Assembly: GCA_949288725.1 (NCBI GenBank) | Contig: CASELF010000053.1 | Span: 1 to 40,965, forward strand | Length of the DNA: 40,965 nt | Source: an uncultured bacterium | GTDB lineage: Bacteria; Cyanobacteriota; Vampirovibrionia; Gastranaerophilales; Gastranaerophilaceae | Reading direction: 5' to 3' | Shown here: piece after piece, positions 16,221-24,481 of the stretch | Position numbering within the stretch: position 1 is the first letter of the stretch | Layout: every line of letters starts with the position of its first letter | Notes under the pieces: model-generated | Database searches by the model: none | Seen by the model: the letters and a program-made list of their open reading frames with translations, nothing else | What the model was told of the DNA's origin: nothing | Made by a program: the position numbers and the translations under genes

Positions 16221-16913
16221 CTATTTTTTAGCAGAACTTGCATAAAGTTTACTTTTATCAACGGTTGCAATAAATTTCACAGCCTCGTTTGATGGTATAG
16301 CAAAGCCTATTCCGATATTTGAAATATTATTATCCGGATTATAAATTGATTGACTTATACCTATAACTTCACCGTCAGAATTAAGCAATGGTCCGCCTGA
16401 GCAACCAGGATTTATGGCAGCATCTGTCTGGAAACGATTTTTCACATAATCAATTCTTGATATTATTCCTTGCGTTAAAGTATTTGAAAACCCGAAAGGA
16501 TTTCCGATAGACAGAACCTTTTGCCCGACTTTTACTGTCTCGGAATCTGCAAACGATACAGCAGTTAACGATTTTTTAGGGTAAATTCTTATAAGCGCCA
16601 AATCTTTATTTTTGCCCATTTGAGCAACAAATTCTGCCTTATATGTTTGTCCGTTATATGTTGTTACAGAGATTTCCTGAAAATTCTCAACAACATGAGA
16701 ACCTGTCAAAATAAGTCCGTCAGGAGATACAATACAACCTGTACCTGCTGAAATTCCGTCCTTTAATTGTGCTTCAATAGAAACAATTGCAGGGCTGATT
16801 TTTTCATATACCGCGATGGCAGATAACTCCTCAGGAGTATAACTTGAATAAGCCATCTGGGGTGCTTGAAATATTGTTAATACTAAAAAAAATATAAATA
16901 GAAAAATTCGCAT
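16221..16913 (-). CDS. Secreted trypsin-like serine protease, HtrA type without PDZ
   Basis: A 230-residue S1C protease with signal peptide (1-22, ending MAYS). The triad is His73 (TGSHVVEN), Asp104 (KNKDLALI) and Ser172 (NPGCSGGPL). It ends soon after the protease domain ('IGFAIPSNEAVKFI'), so the PDZ domains of DegP/DegS are absent, and trimer-type regulation by PDZ is not expected. The ATG at 16913 is preferred over an upstream in-frame TTG: AGAGG lies about 10 nt before it and the signal peptide starts there. Likely role is periplasmic protein quality control or processing. Confidence 0.88.
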   Translation of the reverse strand: MRIFLFIFFLVLTIFQAPQMAYSSYTPEELSAIAVYEKISPAIVSIEAQLKDGISAGTGCIVSPDGLILTGSHVVENFQEISVTTYNGQTYKAEFVAQMGKNKDLALIRIYPKKSLTAVSFADSETVKVGQKVLSIGNPFGFSNTLTQGIISRIDYVKNRFQTDAAINPGCSGGPLLNSDGEVIGISQSIYNPDNNISNIGIGFAIPSNEAVKFIATVDKSKLYASSAKK

Positions 16914-17065
16914 ACTTAACAAACCTCTTTTATACAAATTATCCTACAGGTTGAGAAAAAATAAATACCTAGACAAGCGATTTAATGTTTAGTTATTGAA
17001 AATATTAAAATATTAATGTATAATTCAGAAAATAACAGATTGTCATTGTAAATAAGGAGGAAATC

Positions 17066-17824
17066 ATGGCAAGAATTGATTCATTCAAGCACGCATTGGA
17101 AGAAAAACGTGCAGTAAAAATTATCGCAGGTATTGATAATTTTGATATAGAAAATATCAAAAAAGTTGTAACATCAGCACAAACAGCACACGCATCAGCA
17201 GTTGATATCTGTGCCAGAGAAGATATTATTAAAGAAGTTCGTTCAATGACAGATCTACCTTTATTTGTATCTTCAATCGTACCTTCTGAACTTGTAAAAG
17301 CAGTAGATTTAGGTGCAGATGCTATTGAATTAGGAAACTTTGACGTACTTTATAAAAAAGGAATGTCTTTTGATGTAAATGAAGTTTTATCACTTGTTGA
17401 AGAAACCCTATCACTATTAGGCGACAGAAAAACATTCTTCTCAGTAACAATTCCTGGTGAAATTTCAACAGCAGAACAAGTTGCATTGGCTGTAAAACTT
17501 GAATCTATGGGAATAGACTTAATCCAAACAGAAGGTCACTATAGCGTAGATTCACACTTGGAAGGCGCTAGAGCATTGATGGATAGAGCTGAATTAACAA
17601 TTTCTAATACAATTGAAATGGTAAGAAATGTTGAAATGCCAATTATGACAGCAACAGGTATCAACCCAACAACAGCACCTTTTGCATTCGCAGCAGGAGC
17701 ATCTGCTATTGGTTGCGGTTCTTGTGTTAACAAATTAACTTCAACAATTTCTATGATAGCAACAATCACTTCTTTAGTTGAAATTGCTAATAAAAATGCA
17801 GTTAAAGTTAAAGAATTAGTTTAA
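17066..17824 (+). CDS. ycf23: Ycf23 / DUF561 family protein
   Basis: A 252-residue TIM-barrel-like protein. 'AVKIIAGIDNFD' at the start, 'LPLFVSSIVPSELVKAVDLGADAIELGNFD' around 75-105, 'IDLIQTEGH' and the C-terminal 'TAPFAFAAGASAIGCGSCVNKL' match the Ycf23 family of cyanobacteria and red-algal plastids. The glycine-rich end resembles a phosphate-binding loop of TIM-barrel enzymes, but the reaction is not known. GGAGG 6 nt before the ATG and TATAAT about 50 nt upstream give normal signals. It is monocistronic with a strong terminator. Confidence 0.88.
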   Translation: MARIDSFKHALEEKRAVKIIAGIDNFDIENIKKVVTSAQTAHASAVDICAREDIIKEVRSMTDLPLFVSSIVPSELVKAVDLGADAIELGNFDVLYKKGMSFDVNEVLSLVEETLSLLGDRKTFFSVTIPGEISTAEQVALAVKLESMGIDLIQTEGHYSVDSHLEGARALMDRAELTISNTIEMVRNVEMPIMTATGINPTTAPFAFAAGASAIGCGSCVNKLTSTISMIATITSLVEIANKNAVKVKELV

Positions 17825-17840
17825 TCTAATAAAATAGAGC

Positions 17841-17879
17841 AAAAAAGACTTCTTATTGATAAATAAGAAGTCTTTTTTT
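17841..17879 (+). terminator. Intrinsic terminator after ycf23
   Basis: Perfect 16-bp stem (17842-17857 with 17862-17877), GATA loop, then T-run. The A-run on the left makes it usable by the convergent gene ending at 17915. Confidence 0.85.
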
Positions 17880-17914
17880 GTTAAAAGGGAATTAATGTGT
17901 GGTAACGATATAAA

Positions 17915-18781
17915 CTACATATTTTGCATTTCTTCAAGAATTTTTCGAGCATACTTTCGATAAAATTCATCTTTTGAATCCGCATATTGTAATGCAACTT
18001 TTTTTATCTGTTCAATATCTGACGGATATTTTGATTTTGGTAGAATATATTCCAATACAACTTTTTGATAGCCATTATATGGGTCTACTTCTTTTGAGAC
18101 TAATTTATATTCTGCTCCACGAGGCATTAGAAATTCTGAAGAATGTTGCATTGCAAGTGTTGCTTCATTATTGAAACCTCCGCGTGAAACTCTGGCCCCC
18201 TTTGGTATTCTAATTATCAGTAGCATATGATTAGGTTTTGATGGCGCAAAACAACTATCAAAAAGACCTGCTTCACGTTGAAATACATAAGTATAACCTT
18301 CATCTAGCTTGACTATATCTCCAACTTTTGCTTTTGCGATTATATCAAAAGGAGCTATTGTTTTATCTTTAGAACACCCAATTCCACGATATCCAATGCA
18401 ATCTTTTTCAAGTGGAGTTAGTTTCGCAAATTCTTTATCTATCTGAATTATTCTATATCCCGTATCTAATTCATCATCAATAATATTCCCGTTCCTTAAA
18501 TAATTGATATCATTTCGGATGCGACGGTTAAATGCTTCAACTTTCCCATGGCTTGGAATATGCGAATTAGGAATGCTGTTGTCTGGAATATATTCTGCAG
18601 GATTTTTTGTCCAACGATTTGCTTGTTTAGAAATCTGCACAACGTCACTTTCTAGTTGAGGTCCTAATTTCAACCCTGTTGTATTAATTTTTACAGGTTT
18701 CGTTGCAAGGAAACTCTTACCGTTTCTTGTCCAAGCAATAAATTTTTCCCCTAGTTGTAATCCTGCTTTTCCTATTCCCAT
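17915..18781 (-). CDS. ADP-ribosyltransferase-like protein
   Basis: A 288-residue protein. Residues 120-228 follow the ADP-ribosyltransferase exoenzyme layout: 'CIGYRGIG' with Arg132 for NAD binding, 'GDIVKLDEGYTYVF' where the STS motif would be, 'LLIIRIPKGARVSRGG', and 'SSEFLMPRGAEYKLVS' with Glu216 at the catalytic Glu position. The STS motif is lost (TYV) and the first residue of the Q/E-x-E motif is Ser214, so activity is uncertain. The N-terminus (residues 18-31, NGKSFLATKP) resembles that of the subtilase at 38333. No signal peptide. AGGGG lies before the ATG. It sits next to tRNA-Arg and the AIPR gene, an accessory context. Confidence 0.6.
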   Translation of the reverse strand: MGIGKAGLQLGEKFIAWTRNGKSFLATKPVKINTTGLKLGPQLESDVVQISKQANRWTKNPAEYIPDNSIPNSHIPSHGKVEAFNRRIRNDINYLRNGNIIDDELDTGYRIIQIDKEFAKLTPLEKDCIGYRGIGCSKDKTIAPFDIIAKAKVGDIVKLDEGYTYVFQREAGLFDSCFAPSKPNHMLLIIRIPKGARVSRGGFNNEATLAMQHSSEFLMPRGAEYKLVSKEVDPYNGYQKVVLEYILPKSKYPSDIEQIKKVALQYADSKDEFYRKYARKILEEMQNM

Positions 18782-19028
18782 AAAAGTTACTTTCCCCTAT
18801 ACATATATAAAGTAGTTCCATCTTAGAAAGTTGCTCAACCTATTAAGAAATATTAAACTTATTTATCGGTACCATAAAAGTATCAAGTCGCCTAATAATA
18901 AATAAGAACAGTATTAAGTTTCTTGAATACTTGATATGGGATGATATTCCAGTTAACCCTTTCAATAAAACTTCAAAAGGTTAAAAGGGGTTGAAGATAG
19001 AGATTTTCGTGATAGAATTGAGAAGTAA
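18782..19028. other. Spacer before tRNA-Arg with an inverted repeat
   Basis: No ORF seen. TATCAAGT near 18879 and ACTTGATA near 18930 are 8-bp inverted copies. TTGAAG near 18990 and TGA-TAGAAT near 19010 could form the tRNA promoter. Confidence 0.35.
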
Positions 19029-19102
<74 letters not shown>

Positions 19103-19104
19103 AA

Positions 19105-19146
19105 TAAAAAAGAGGATAGGATTTTTCCTAGTCCTCTTTTTTATTT
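19105..19146 (+). terminator. Terminator after tRNA-Arg
   Basis: AAAAAGAGGA-TAGGA / TCCTA-G-TCCTCTTTTT stem with a short T loop, flanked by A and T runs. It starts only a few bases after the tRNA and also faces the end of the AIPR gene at 19182. Confidence 0.85.
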
Positions 19147-19181
19147 TATGCGATAATATGTTCCTTACTACTAAATAATAT

Positions 19182-21185
19182 CTACATTAACGACAAAGGA
19201 AAAAGTTCCACTATATTTTTCCCATCTAATATCTCCATATCTTCAATCTTATCTTTTATTTTGTCAAAATAACCAGTTCGCTTATAAAATGTTTCCTCGG
19301 AAAGTCTTTCTTTATCCCTAGCCTCATTGTATATTGGCAAAATGGCATCTTTAACAAGAATACCAATCCATTTTTTCACAATTAAACGTTCTATAGACTC
19401 ACTATTTTGAAACAATCCATTTTCCATAATCGCTGGTAAATAACTATTGTAATCAATTATATACTTTATTAATGCAGTTAGCATATTAGAACCTCTACTA
19501 ATTAAAAAATACTTTGCTATAAGCTTATCCTTGACATACTTACTTAAATCATCATAGGACTCACTTTGTAATATTTTATCAACTAATTTAGGTTCAACAA
19601 AATCAATCTTTTTTATTTCTGACCTGAATTCACTTAAAATCTGCCCTGAATTAGGATCTTCAATGAGTTTATTCCAAGCTTTTACCACATTGTCATAAGC
19701 TTTTGCTTGACATTTTACAGAATTCCATATATTAAATGCTAAAATCATATTTTTAATTTTTTCATCTGTTACGTCTGAACGCTTACTTCCAAATATTTTT
19801 CTATAATCTTCTTGAGTCTTACTTTGAAGAATATTTGTAGGATTAGCTTCACCTAAACCTGGTTTTCCTAGATATGATTGATATGTTCTAGCGATAATTT
19901 CAATATTCAAATTTACATTCCAATGTTTAAAATAATCTTTGTTTTTACCTAAGAAATCATTTTGCGGCTTTCCTTTAGATTCCATATATCTACGCTCTCC
20001 CCTTTTTCTTTCGTAGAAATATGAATAATCTGCAAACTTTTTCTGTAATTCTTCTTGTATTGGCTCATTAGCATAAAAGTCATATATTTTTACATCATTT
20101 TGAGAATTTGCACTTATTGTTAAATTTCTTGCAAAATCGATATCATTATTTTCAACTATACGACATAAAACTTTAATCTGCTTAAAATGTTCAATCGTTT
20201 GTTTTTCGGCTTCTATTTTTGAACCATATGCCGCCTTATTTTTTGTAAACAATCTATTGTATGCTTCATATAAGGAATTAACGGTTTGTGCACCATTAAT
20301 AATTTGAGGATATTCTAAAATTAGTTTTTTATTTGTAACAGTTTCTTTACATCTATTACAAGTAATAGATATACCATTATTAAAACAATAAAATATTCCT
20401 GGGGTATTTACCGCACAATCAATAATCTTCGAATTAATTTTATTTTTACCCAAAAAAGTTCGAACATTCTTATCAAATAACTGATGCCTATGCTTTTCCC
20501 TTAATTTAACCAATTCATCACCTGTTAAAATTACAACAAAAGTTTTTTTATCTTTAGCTTTAAATTTTAAAATATGAGCATCTTTATCATTCTCCGTAAA
20601 ATTTATATTTAATGCACACTGTTTTGGATCAGTTTGAGATATAACACTTTGATATTCAATCCATTGATTTTTTATTTGTTCAACGCCATAGAATGTTATA
20701 TCAGGATGAGATAAAATTGAATCCTCAGATGCTTTACATAAACAAAATAAAAACAGGTTAATTTTAAAATCTTGTTTATAATAAGCTTCGAATTCTGGAG
20801 CGATTTCCTCTCGGATTCTCGTATTTTTGTGCATATTTACAAAATTTTTATTCAATAATTTTTTGTCAGTTGGCAATTCAGACAAAAAAGAAAACCAAGT
20901 TTTTGGAGCACTGTAGTTAAATTTAGTAGAACTTTCAACAGATTTAAATTGTGCAATATTTATCTCTTTATTTTCTTCATCAATCCAAAAAGCATCAATA
21001 GATTCATCGTTACTACCTAATCCATAAATAGCATCTTCAATATCATCATTACTCATATTAAAAAATACTTTTAAACAAAAATAGGGAAAAGATTTAGCAA
21101 TATACTCCTCGCCCGAAATTTCATTAGCATAAGTTTTTAGTTCCTTGTAAAATTCTTTGTCTGTTAATGTGCATATTTCAACCAT
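19182..21185 (-). CDS. AIPR-family abortive infection protein with nuclease-like N-terminus
   Basis: A 667-residue protein. The region around 240-300 ('LFDKNVRTFLGKNKIN', 'NTPGIFYCFNNGISI') and 'EYPQIINGAQTVNSLYEAY' are signatures of the AIPR (abortive infection phage resistance) family. Residues 50-85 have 'DAIYGLGSNDESIDAFWID' followed by 'INIAQFKS', a D..Q-x-K pattern (Asp64, Gln79, Lys81) typical of PD-(D/E)xK nucleases of the Mrr type. The likely role is defence by nucleic-acid cleavage, as one component or a stand-alone system; no methylase or second defence gene is adjacent. AGAGG precedes the ATG. Location between two tRNA genes suggests acquisition by transfer. Confidence 0.85.
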   Translation of the reverse strand: MVEICTLTDKEFYKELKTYANEISGEEYIAKSFPYFCLKVFFNMSNDDIEDAIYGLGSNDESIDAFWIDEENKEINIAQFKSVESSTKFNYSAPKTWFSFLSELPTDKKLLNKNFVNMHKNTRIREEIAPEFEAYYKQDFKINLFLFCLCKASEDSILSHPDITFYGVEQIKNQWIEYQSVISQTDPKQCALNINFTENDKDAHILKFKAKDKKTFVVILTGDELVKLREKHRHQLFDKNVRTFLGKNKINSKIIDCAVNTPGIFYCFNNGISITCNRCKETVTNKKLILEYPQIINGAQTVNSLYEAYNRLFTKNKAAYGSKIEAEKQTIEHFKQIKVLCRIVENNDIDFARNLTISANSQNDVKIYDFYANEPIQEELQKKFADYSYFYERKRGERRYMESKGKPQNDFLGKNKDYFKHWNVNLNIEIIARTYQSYLGKPGLGEANPTNILQSKTQEDYRKIFGSKRSDVTDEKIKNMILAFNIWNSVKCQAKAYDNVVKAWNKLIEDPNSGQILSEFRSEIKKIDFVEPKLVDKILQSESYDDLSKYVKDKLIAKYFLISRGSNMLTALIKYIIDYNSYLPAIMENGLFQNSESIERLIVKKWIGILVKDAILPIYNEARDKERLSEETFYKRTGYFDKIKDKIEDMEILDGKNIVELFPLSLM

Positions 21186-21295
21186 ATTTATACCTCTCTA
21201 TAAACAAGTAATAGCATAAATATGTTATAATTGCATTATTGTATATTTTTTGTATTTTTAACTAACCAAGTTCGGAACTCGACAACTCTATGGTA

Positions 21296-21337
21296 AATAA
21301 GACAGGATAGAAAAACCTATCCTGTCTTATTTTTTTG
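21296..21337. terminator. Orphan 15-bp terminator hairpin
   Basis: AATAAGACAGGATAG (21296-21310) / CTATCCTGTCTTATT (21317-21331), loop AAAAAC, then T-run on the plus strand and a matching run on the minus strand. No gene I can support ends here on either strand, so it probably belongs to the element at 21338-21486. Confidence 0.75.
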
Positions 21338-21486
21338 TGATAGCGACGAGAATGCCAATTAGCGTTCGGCGGATTTTTTGCAGAGAGCGTAGGTCTTTTG
21401 CCAAAAGAATATTTATTCTTGCAAGCAAAAACCGAAGGCTCGTTTAACGCAAAAAACAAAGACAAATCGCCTCCATGGTTTTATAA
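21338..21486. other. Structured intergenic element between two terminators
   Basis: About 150 bp, less AT-rich than its surroundings. It has a palindrome AAGAATA-TT-TATTCTT (21405-21420) flanked by TTGC/GCAA, and GCC..GGC arms around 21354-21370. On the minus strand an ORF (21465-21262) covers it but runs straight through the orphan terminator, so I do not call a protein. Possible identities are a small RNA terminated at 21296 or a dispersed repeat. Confidence 0.4.
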
Positions 21487-21491
21487 AAACA

Positions 21492-21524
21492 TTAAAAAAG
21501 GCTCTTTATAATAAAGAGCCTCTT
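21492..21524 (-). terminator. Terminator of tRNA-Gln
   Basis: On the minus strand GGCTCTTTA-TTA-TAAAGAGCC (21520-21500) followed by TTTTTT, a few bases after the tRNA 3' end. Confidence 0.85.
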
Positions 21525-21529
21525 AAAAA

Positions 21530-21602
21530 CTGGGGCGGAAGGATTCGAACCTCCGAGATGGCTGGACCAAAACCAGCTGCCTTACCACTTGGCGACGCCC
21601 CA
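21530..21602 (-). tRNA. tRNA-Gln (anticodon TTG)
   Basis: Acceptor TGGGGCG/CGCCCCA with discriminator G, D-arm GCC..GGC, anticodon stem GCTGG/CCAGC with loop TTTTGGT, T-arm GGAGG-TTCGAAT-CCTTC with one G-T pair. CCA is not encoded. Confidence 0.96.
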
Positions 21603-21682
21603 ACATCCTTGCGTCACATTTATTATTCTATTCGCTAAATTATAATTGTCAATATCAAACTTAAATAATAATTAAATATCCA

Positions 21683-22009
21683 CTATAATTTTTTAATGGC
21701 TTTTTGCAAAACTTTCCCTACAACAAGACCTAATGCACTTGTTCCAAAAAATGGCAAAAGTGTACCAACTCCAGCCAAAATACCTGGCAAATGTGGATTG
21801 ATCCCCTTTTTCACAACGCCAACACCCATTGTTTTGACTGTTTGTGTTTTGTTCAGGTTTCTTATGTCTGATAATCTTTTTGCTGTTATATAACCTGTAT
21901 GAACATCCCTTGGCAAATGCGCAACGCCTAAAACTTCTTTTGTTGCAATTTTTGATAGAGATTTAGTCTGGCGGTAGCCCGTTGAAATTACTTTTGATAT
22001 CTTTGACAT
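21683..22009 (-). CDS. Hypothetical small protein with C-terminal membrane segment
   Basis: A 108-residue basic protein. The first 70 residues are polar and rich in Ser, Thr and Lys; the last 35 include a Gly-rich hydrophobic segment (GILAGVGTLLPFFGTSALGLVVGKV) resembling a glycine-zipper membrane helix, followed by KAIKKL. No signal peptide. AGAAGG lies about 10 nt before the ATG. Function unknown; the shape fits a tail-anchored or pore-like protein, which is only a guess. Confidence 0.6.
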   Translation of the reverse strand: MSKISKVISTGYRQTKSLSKIATKEVLGVAHLPRDVHTGYITAKRLSDIRNLNKTQTVKTMGVGVVKKGINPHLPGILAGVGTLLPFFGTSALGLVVGKVLQKAIKKL

Positions 22010-22181
22010 ATAATAACAAACCTTCTTTTTTCTACTATTATAAAGTAGTTAGCATGCAAAAAATTTACCTTTTTTTCATTCTAACATAAATAATTTTACA
22101 ACTCTTAAAAACATATTTAACATTTATTTACTTAATATATATTACTCAATCATTTACATTATTCCCAAATGACAAATTTTA

Positions 22182-22190
22182 TGGTATTTT
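22182..22190 (+). promoter_or_regulatory. Extended -10 box of the VWA operon (leaderless)
   Basis: TGG-TATTTT (hexamer 22185-22190), six bases, ATG at 22197. No ribosome binding site precedes the ATG. Confidence 0.5.
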
Positions 22191-22196
22191 TATAGT

Positions 22197-22862
22197 ATGA
22201 ATAACATTTTAAAAATTATACTTTTTACAATAGTAATATTATTTATTATCGGGTTGGGAATTTTTGGATTATCGCAATTAAAAGTTGATGAATTTAGAAA
22301 GGCTGCAGTTATTTTCCTTGTTGATTCTTCAGCATCTAACCAAAAGGATTTAGCAGCACAAAAAATGATTATTAGGCAATTATGTTCAATGCTGGATCCT
22401 GAAGACCATATTAAAATGCTTAGAGTTTCAGAAGATGCTTATATAATTTATGAAGGCTCTCCTCAATCAGGTGCTGAAATTCGCAAAGCAATGGAAAAAT
22501 TCACACAATTAGATTCAAAAGAATACGGAACTGCATACGGGCTTGCTCTGGATAAGGCTTTTGATCATGCAATAACTATGTCTAATGAAGGTTATATACC
22601 TGCCGTTGTAGTTATTGGTGACTTGGAAAATGAAGGCGATATCAATAAACAAATTGACTGGGAAACTCTGCCTAGTGAAGTTTCTAACGTAAAAAACAAG
22701 AATGAAGAGTTTTCTATGATGTTTTTGTATGCTTCTCCTAAAAAACTTGATACAGTTAAAGAGGTTTTGAGCCCTGTACTTGGAGAAAACAATCTTATCC
22801 TAGGAAATGAAGTAACAACAAGCAAATCACTTAGAAAATTTTTACATGCTATCGGGAGGTAG
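22197..22862 (+). CDS. Membrane-anchored VWA-domain protein
   Basis: A 221-residue protein. Residues 5-27 form one membrane helix without a cleavage site; the rest is a von Willebrand factor A-like domain. The metal site DxSxS is Asp43-Ser45-Ser47 (LVDSSAS), a Thr in 'YGTAYGLAL' is the third MIDAS residue, and 'VVVIGDLENE' gives the final Asp. VWA domains bind protein partners through a divalent metal. Topology would place the domain in the periplasm. It is the first gene of a three-gene operon: the next ORF starts 2 nt after its stop, with GGGAGG inside the end of this gene. Confidence 0.75.
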   Translation: MNNILKIILFTIVILFIIGLGIFGLSQLKVDEFRKAAVIFLVDSSASNQKDLAAQKMIIRQLCSMLDPEDHIKMLRVSEDAYIIYEGSPQSGAEIRKAMEKFTQLDSKEYGTAYGLALDKAFDHAITMSNEGYIPAVVVIGDLENEGDINKQIDWETLPSEVSNVKNKNEEFSMMFLYASPKKLDTVKEVLSPVLGENNLILGNEVTTSKSLRKFLHAIGR

Positions 22863-22864
22863 TT

Positions 22865-24475
22865 ATGGAACTTGAAATCACTTACGGTGGAAATACCAAA
22901 AAATTTAAAGATACTTCTACCATTGTTATTGGCGAAAACAATGCAGATTTTGTTATCCCTGATTTACTTGATAATGAAGTTCTAAAACTTATTTATACAG
23001 ACAAGTACAATAATTATGTACTAATAAACCAATATAAAAATCCAAATATTTTGTGTAATGGTAGAACTTTCTCTAAAATTCTTGTAAATCCTGAATTTGA
23101 AATAACTTCAAATTCGCTTAATCAAGCAATAAGAATTACGATAACGAATAATGAAGCAATAAAAAGCACTAAAGTTATTCAAAATTCACAACAACTTCAT
23201 AACAATACAATTAATAAAACTATTGAAACACAACCTAAAATAAAGCAGGAGACGATTATGTCAACTTCAAACAATATTTTTGATTGCGAAACGGAAAAAA
23301 ATAGAATTTCTATTATTAAAGAAATAGGATTTAAGGCGGCTGAGTTTAAGCAAAATATTAAAACAGCATCTATTATTAATTTTATTTTATCTGCAGCAAT
23401 CGGAATTTTATCAATTATTTCAGCATTTGCAATCACAAATTATCTTTTGGGACTTAAGATTGACACTTCATCTTCGACAATAAATTTAACCACAAATTTT
23501 TGGTTCTTAACTGGCGCAGCATTAATTATTTTAGCAGTTTGTATAACTCTTAAATATGCGATAAGTTCAATTGTTAATTTTAATTCAGCAACAAGAGTTT
23601 ATGGAACAAATGATGTTATTCAAAAGATTATTACTGCGGTTTGCTTATGTTTTCTATTCGTTATATATGTATTAAACCTTAGTTATTACAAACCTGTTTC
23701 AGGGTTTAGTTCATTCTTTATATCACTTTTATTCGTCGGAGGTTTAACTGTTGTTACTGTTGGCAGCGGATATTTTCACGGTCAATTGAAAATTCTTCAA
23801 CGTCACCTTGATGGGTATGAATTTAGAGAAGATTTTGAAACTGTTATTAAAAATTATAGAACATTAATTTCTACATATTTGAATAAATTAAGTACTAACA
23901 AAATTAATACTATAAAAAGTAATCTGCTAAATAATCAAATGAAAATGATCGTTGAAGGTATTATTGGTATTATAACATCACCATTTCTTGCTTATGGTGT
24001 TTCAAACACATTGGCAAGTTGTTTCCCGGAGGCTGCAAATTGGGTTAGAATTTCAGGATTGAGATTTAGTCCGATATTTCTGGTGCTTGCTACATTCCTG
24101 ATTATTTTTGCATTTTTCTCTTTTGTTAGAGCCTTTACTATAGGTAAACAAATTAAAGGTTCTGAAATAATTAAATATGACGGATTTCATGACTACAACA
24201 GACATGGAGTTACTATATTAGGGCTCGATTCTATGAGAAATCTGGAACGCGAGAAAAAATTAGTTATGTTTATCGCTTGCGCTATTATTATTATTGAGTT
24301 TACTATGAACGTTTCATACTTTATCACCGAAATTGGTGGTGATATTCAAGGTATGTTTTTGAGTATCGTGACAGCATTTGTGCCTACAGCTTTACTAATT
24401 GCAGAAACTCACATGCTTAGTGCTACAATGTATAAAATTCATAATTTGAACGAATTATTGGAAAATTTGGACTAA
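22865..24475 (+). CDS. Polytopic membrane protein with FHA-like N-terminus
   Basis: A 536-residue protein. Residues 1-95 are beta-rich and laid out like an FHA domain ('STIVIGENNADFVIPD', later 'PNILCNGRTFSK'), but without the canonical phosphothreonine-binding Arg. A polar linker (95-150) follows, then about eight membrane helices between 165 and 520, split into two groups by a charged region (about 310-360) with 'YRTLISTYLNKL'. The helices match no transporter I recognise. Operon position between a VWA protein and a TolA/TonB-like protein suggests a membrane hub. It starts at ATG 22865 with GGGAGG 5 nt upstream; the next gene begins 6 nt after its stop. Confidence 0.6.
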   Translation: MELEITYGGNTKKFKDTSTIVIGENNADFVIPDLLDNEVLKLIYTDKYNNYVLINQYKNPNILCNGRTFSKILVNPEFEITSNSLNQAIRITITNNEAIKSTKVIQNSQQLHNNTINKTIETQPKIKQETIMSTSNNIFDCETEKNRISIIKEIGFKAAEFKQNIKTASIINFILSAAIGILSIISAFAITNYLLGLKIDTSSSTINLTTNFWFLTGAALIILAVCITLKYAISSIVNFNSATRVYGTNDVIQKIITAVCLCFLFVIYVLNLSYYKPVSGFSSFFISLLFVGGLTVVTVGSGYFHGQLKILQRHLDGYEFREDFETVIKNYRTLISTYLNKLSTNKINTIKSNLLNNQMKMIVEGIIGIITSPFLAYGVSNTLASCFPEAANWVRISGLRFSPIFLVLATFLIIFAFFSFVRAFTIGKQIKGSEIIKYDGFHDYNRHGVTILGLDSMRNLEREKKLVMFIACAIIIIEFTMNVSYFITEIGGDIQGMFLSIVTAFVPTALLIAETHMLSATMYKIHNLNELLENLD

Positions 24476-24481
24476 TTTGTT

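Noticed and set aside
21262-21465. 67-codon ORF on the minus strand
   Set aside because: It reads through a strong terminator hairpin before its stop, has no clear ribosome binding site, and fits better as part of a structured intergenic element.
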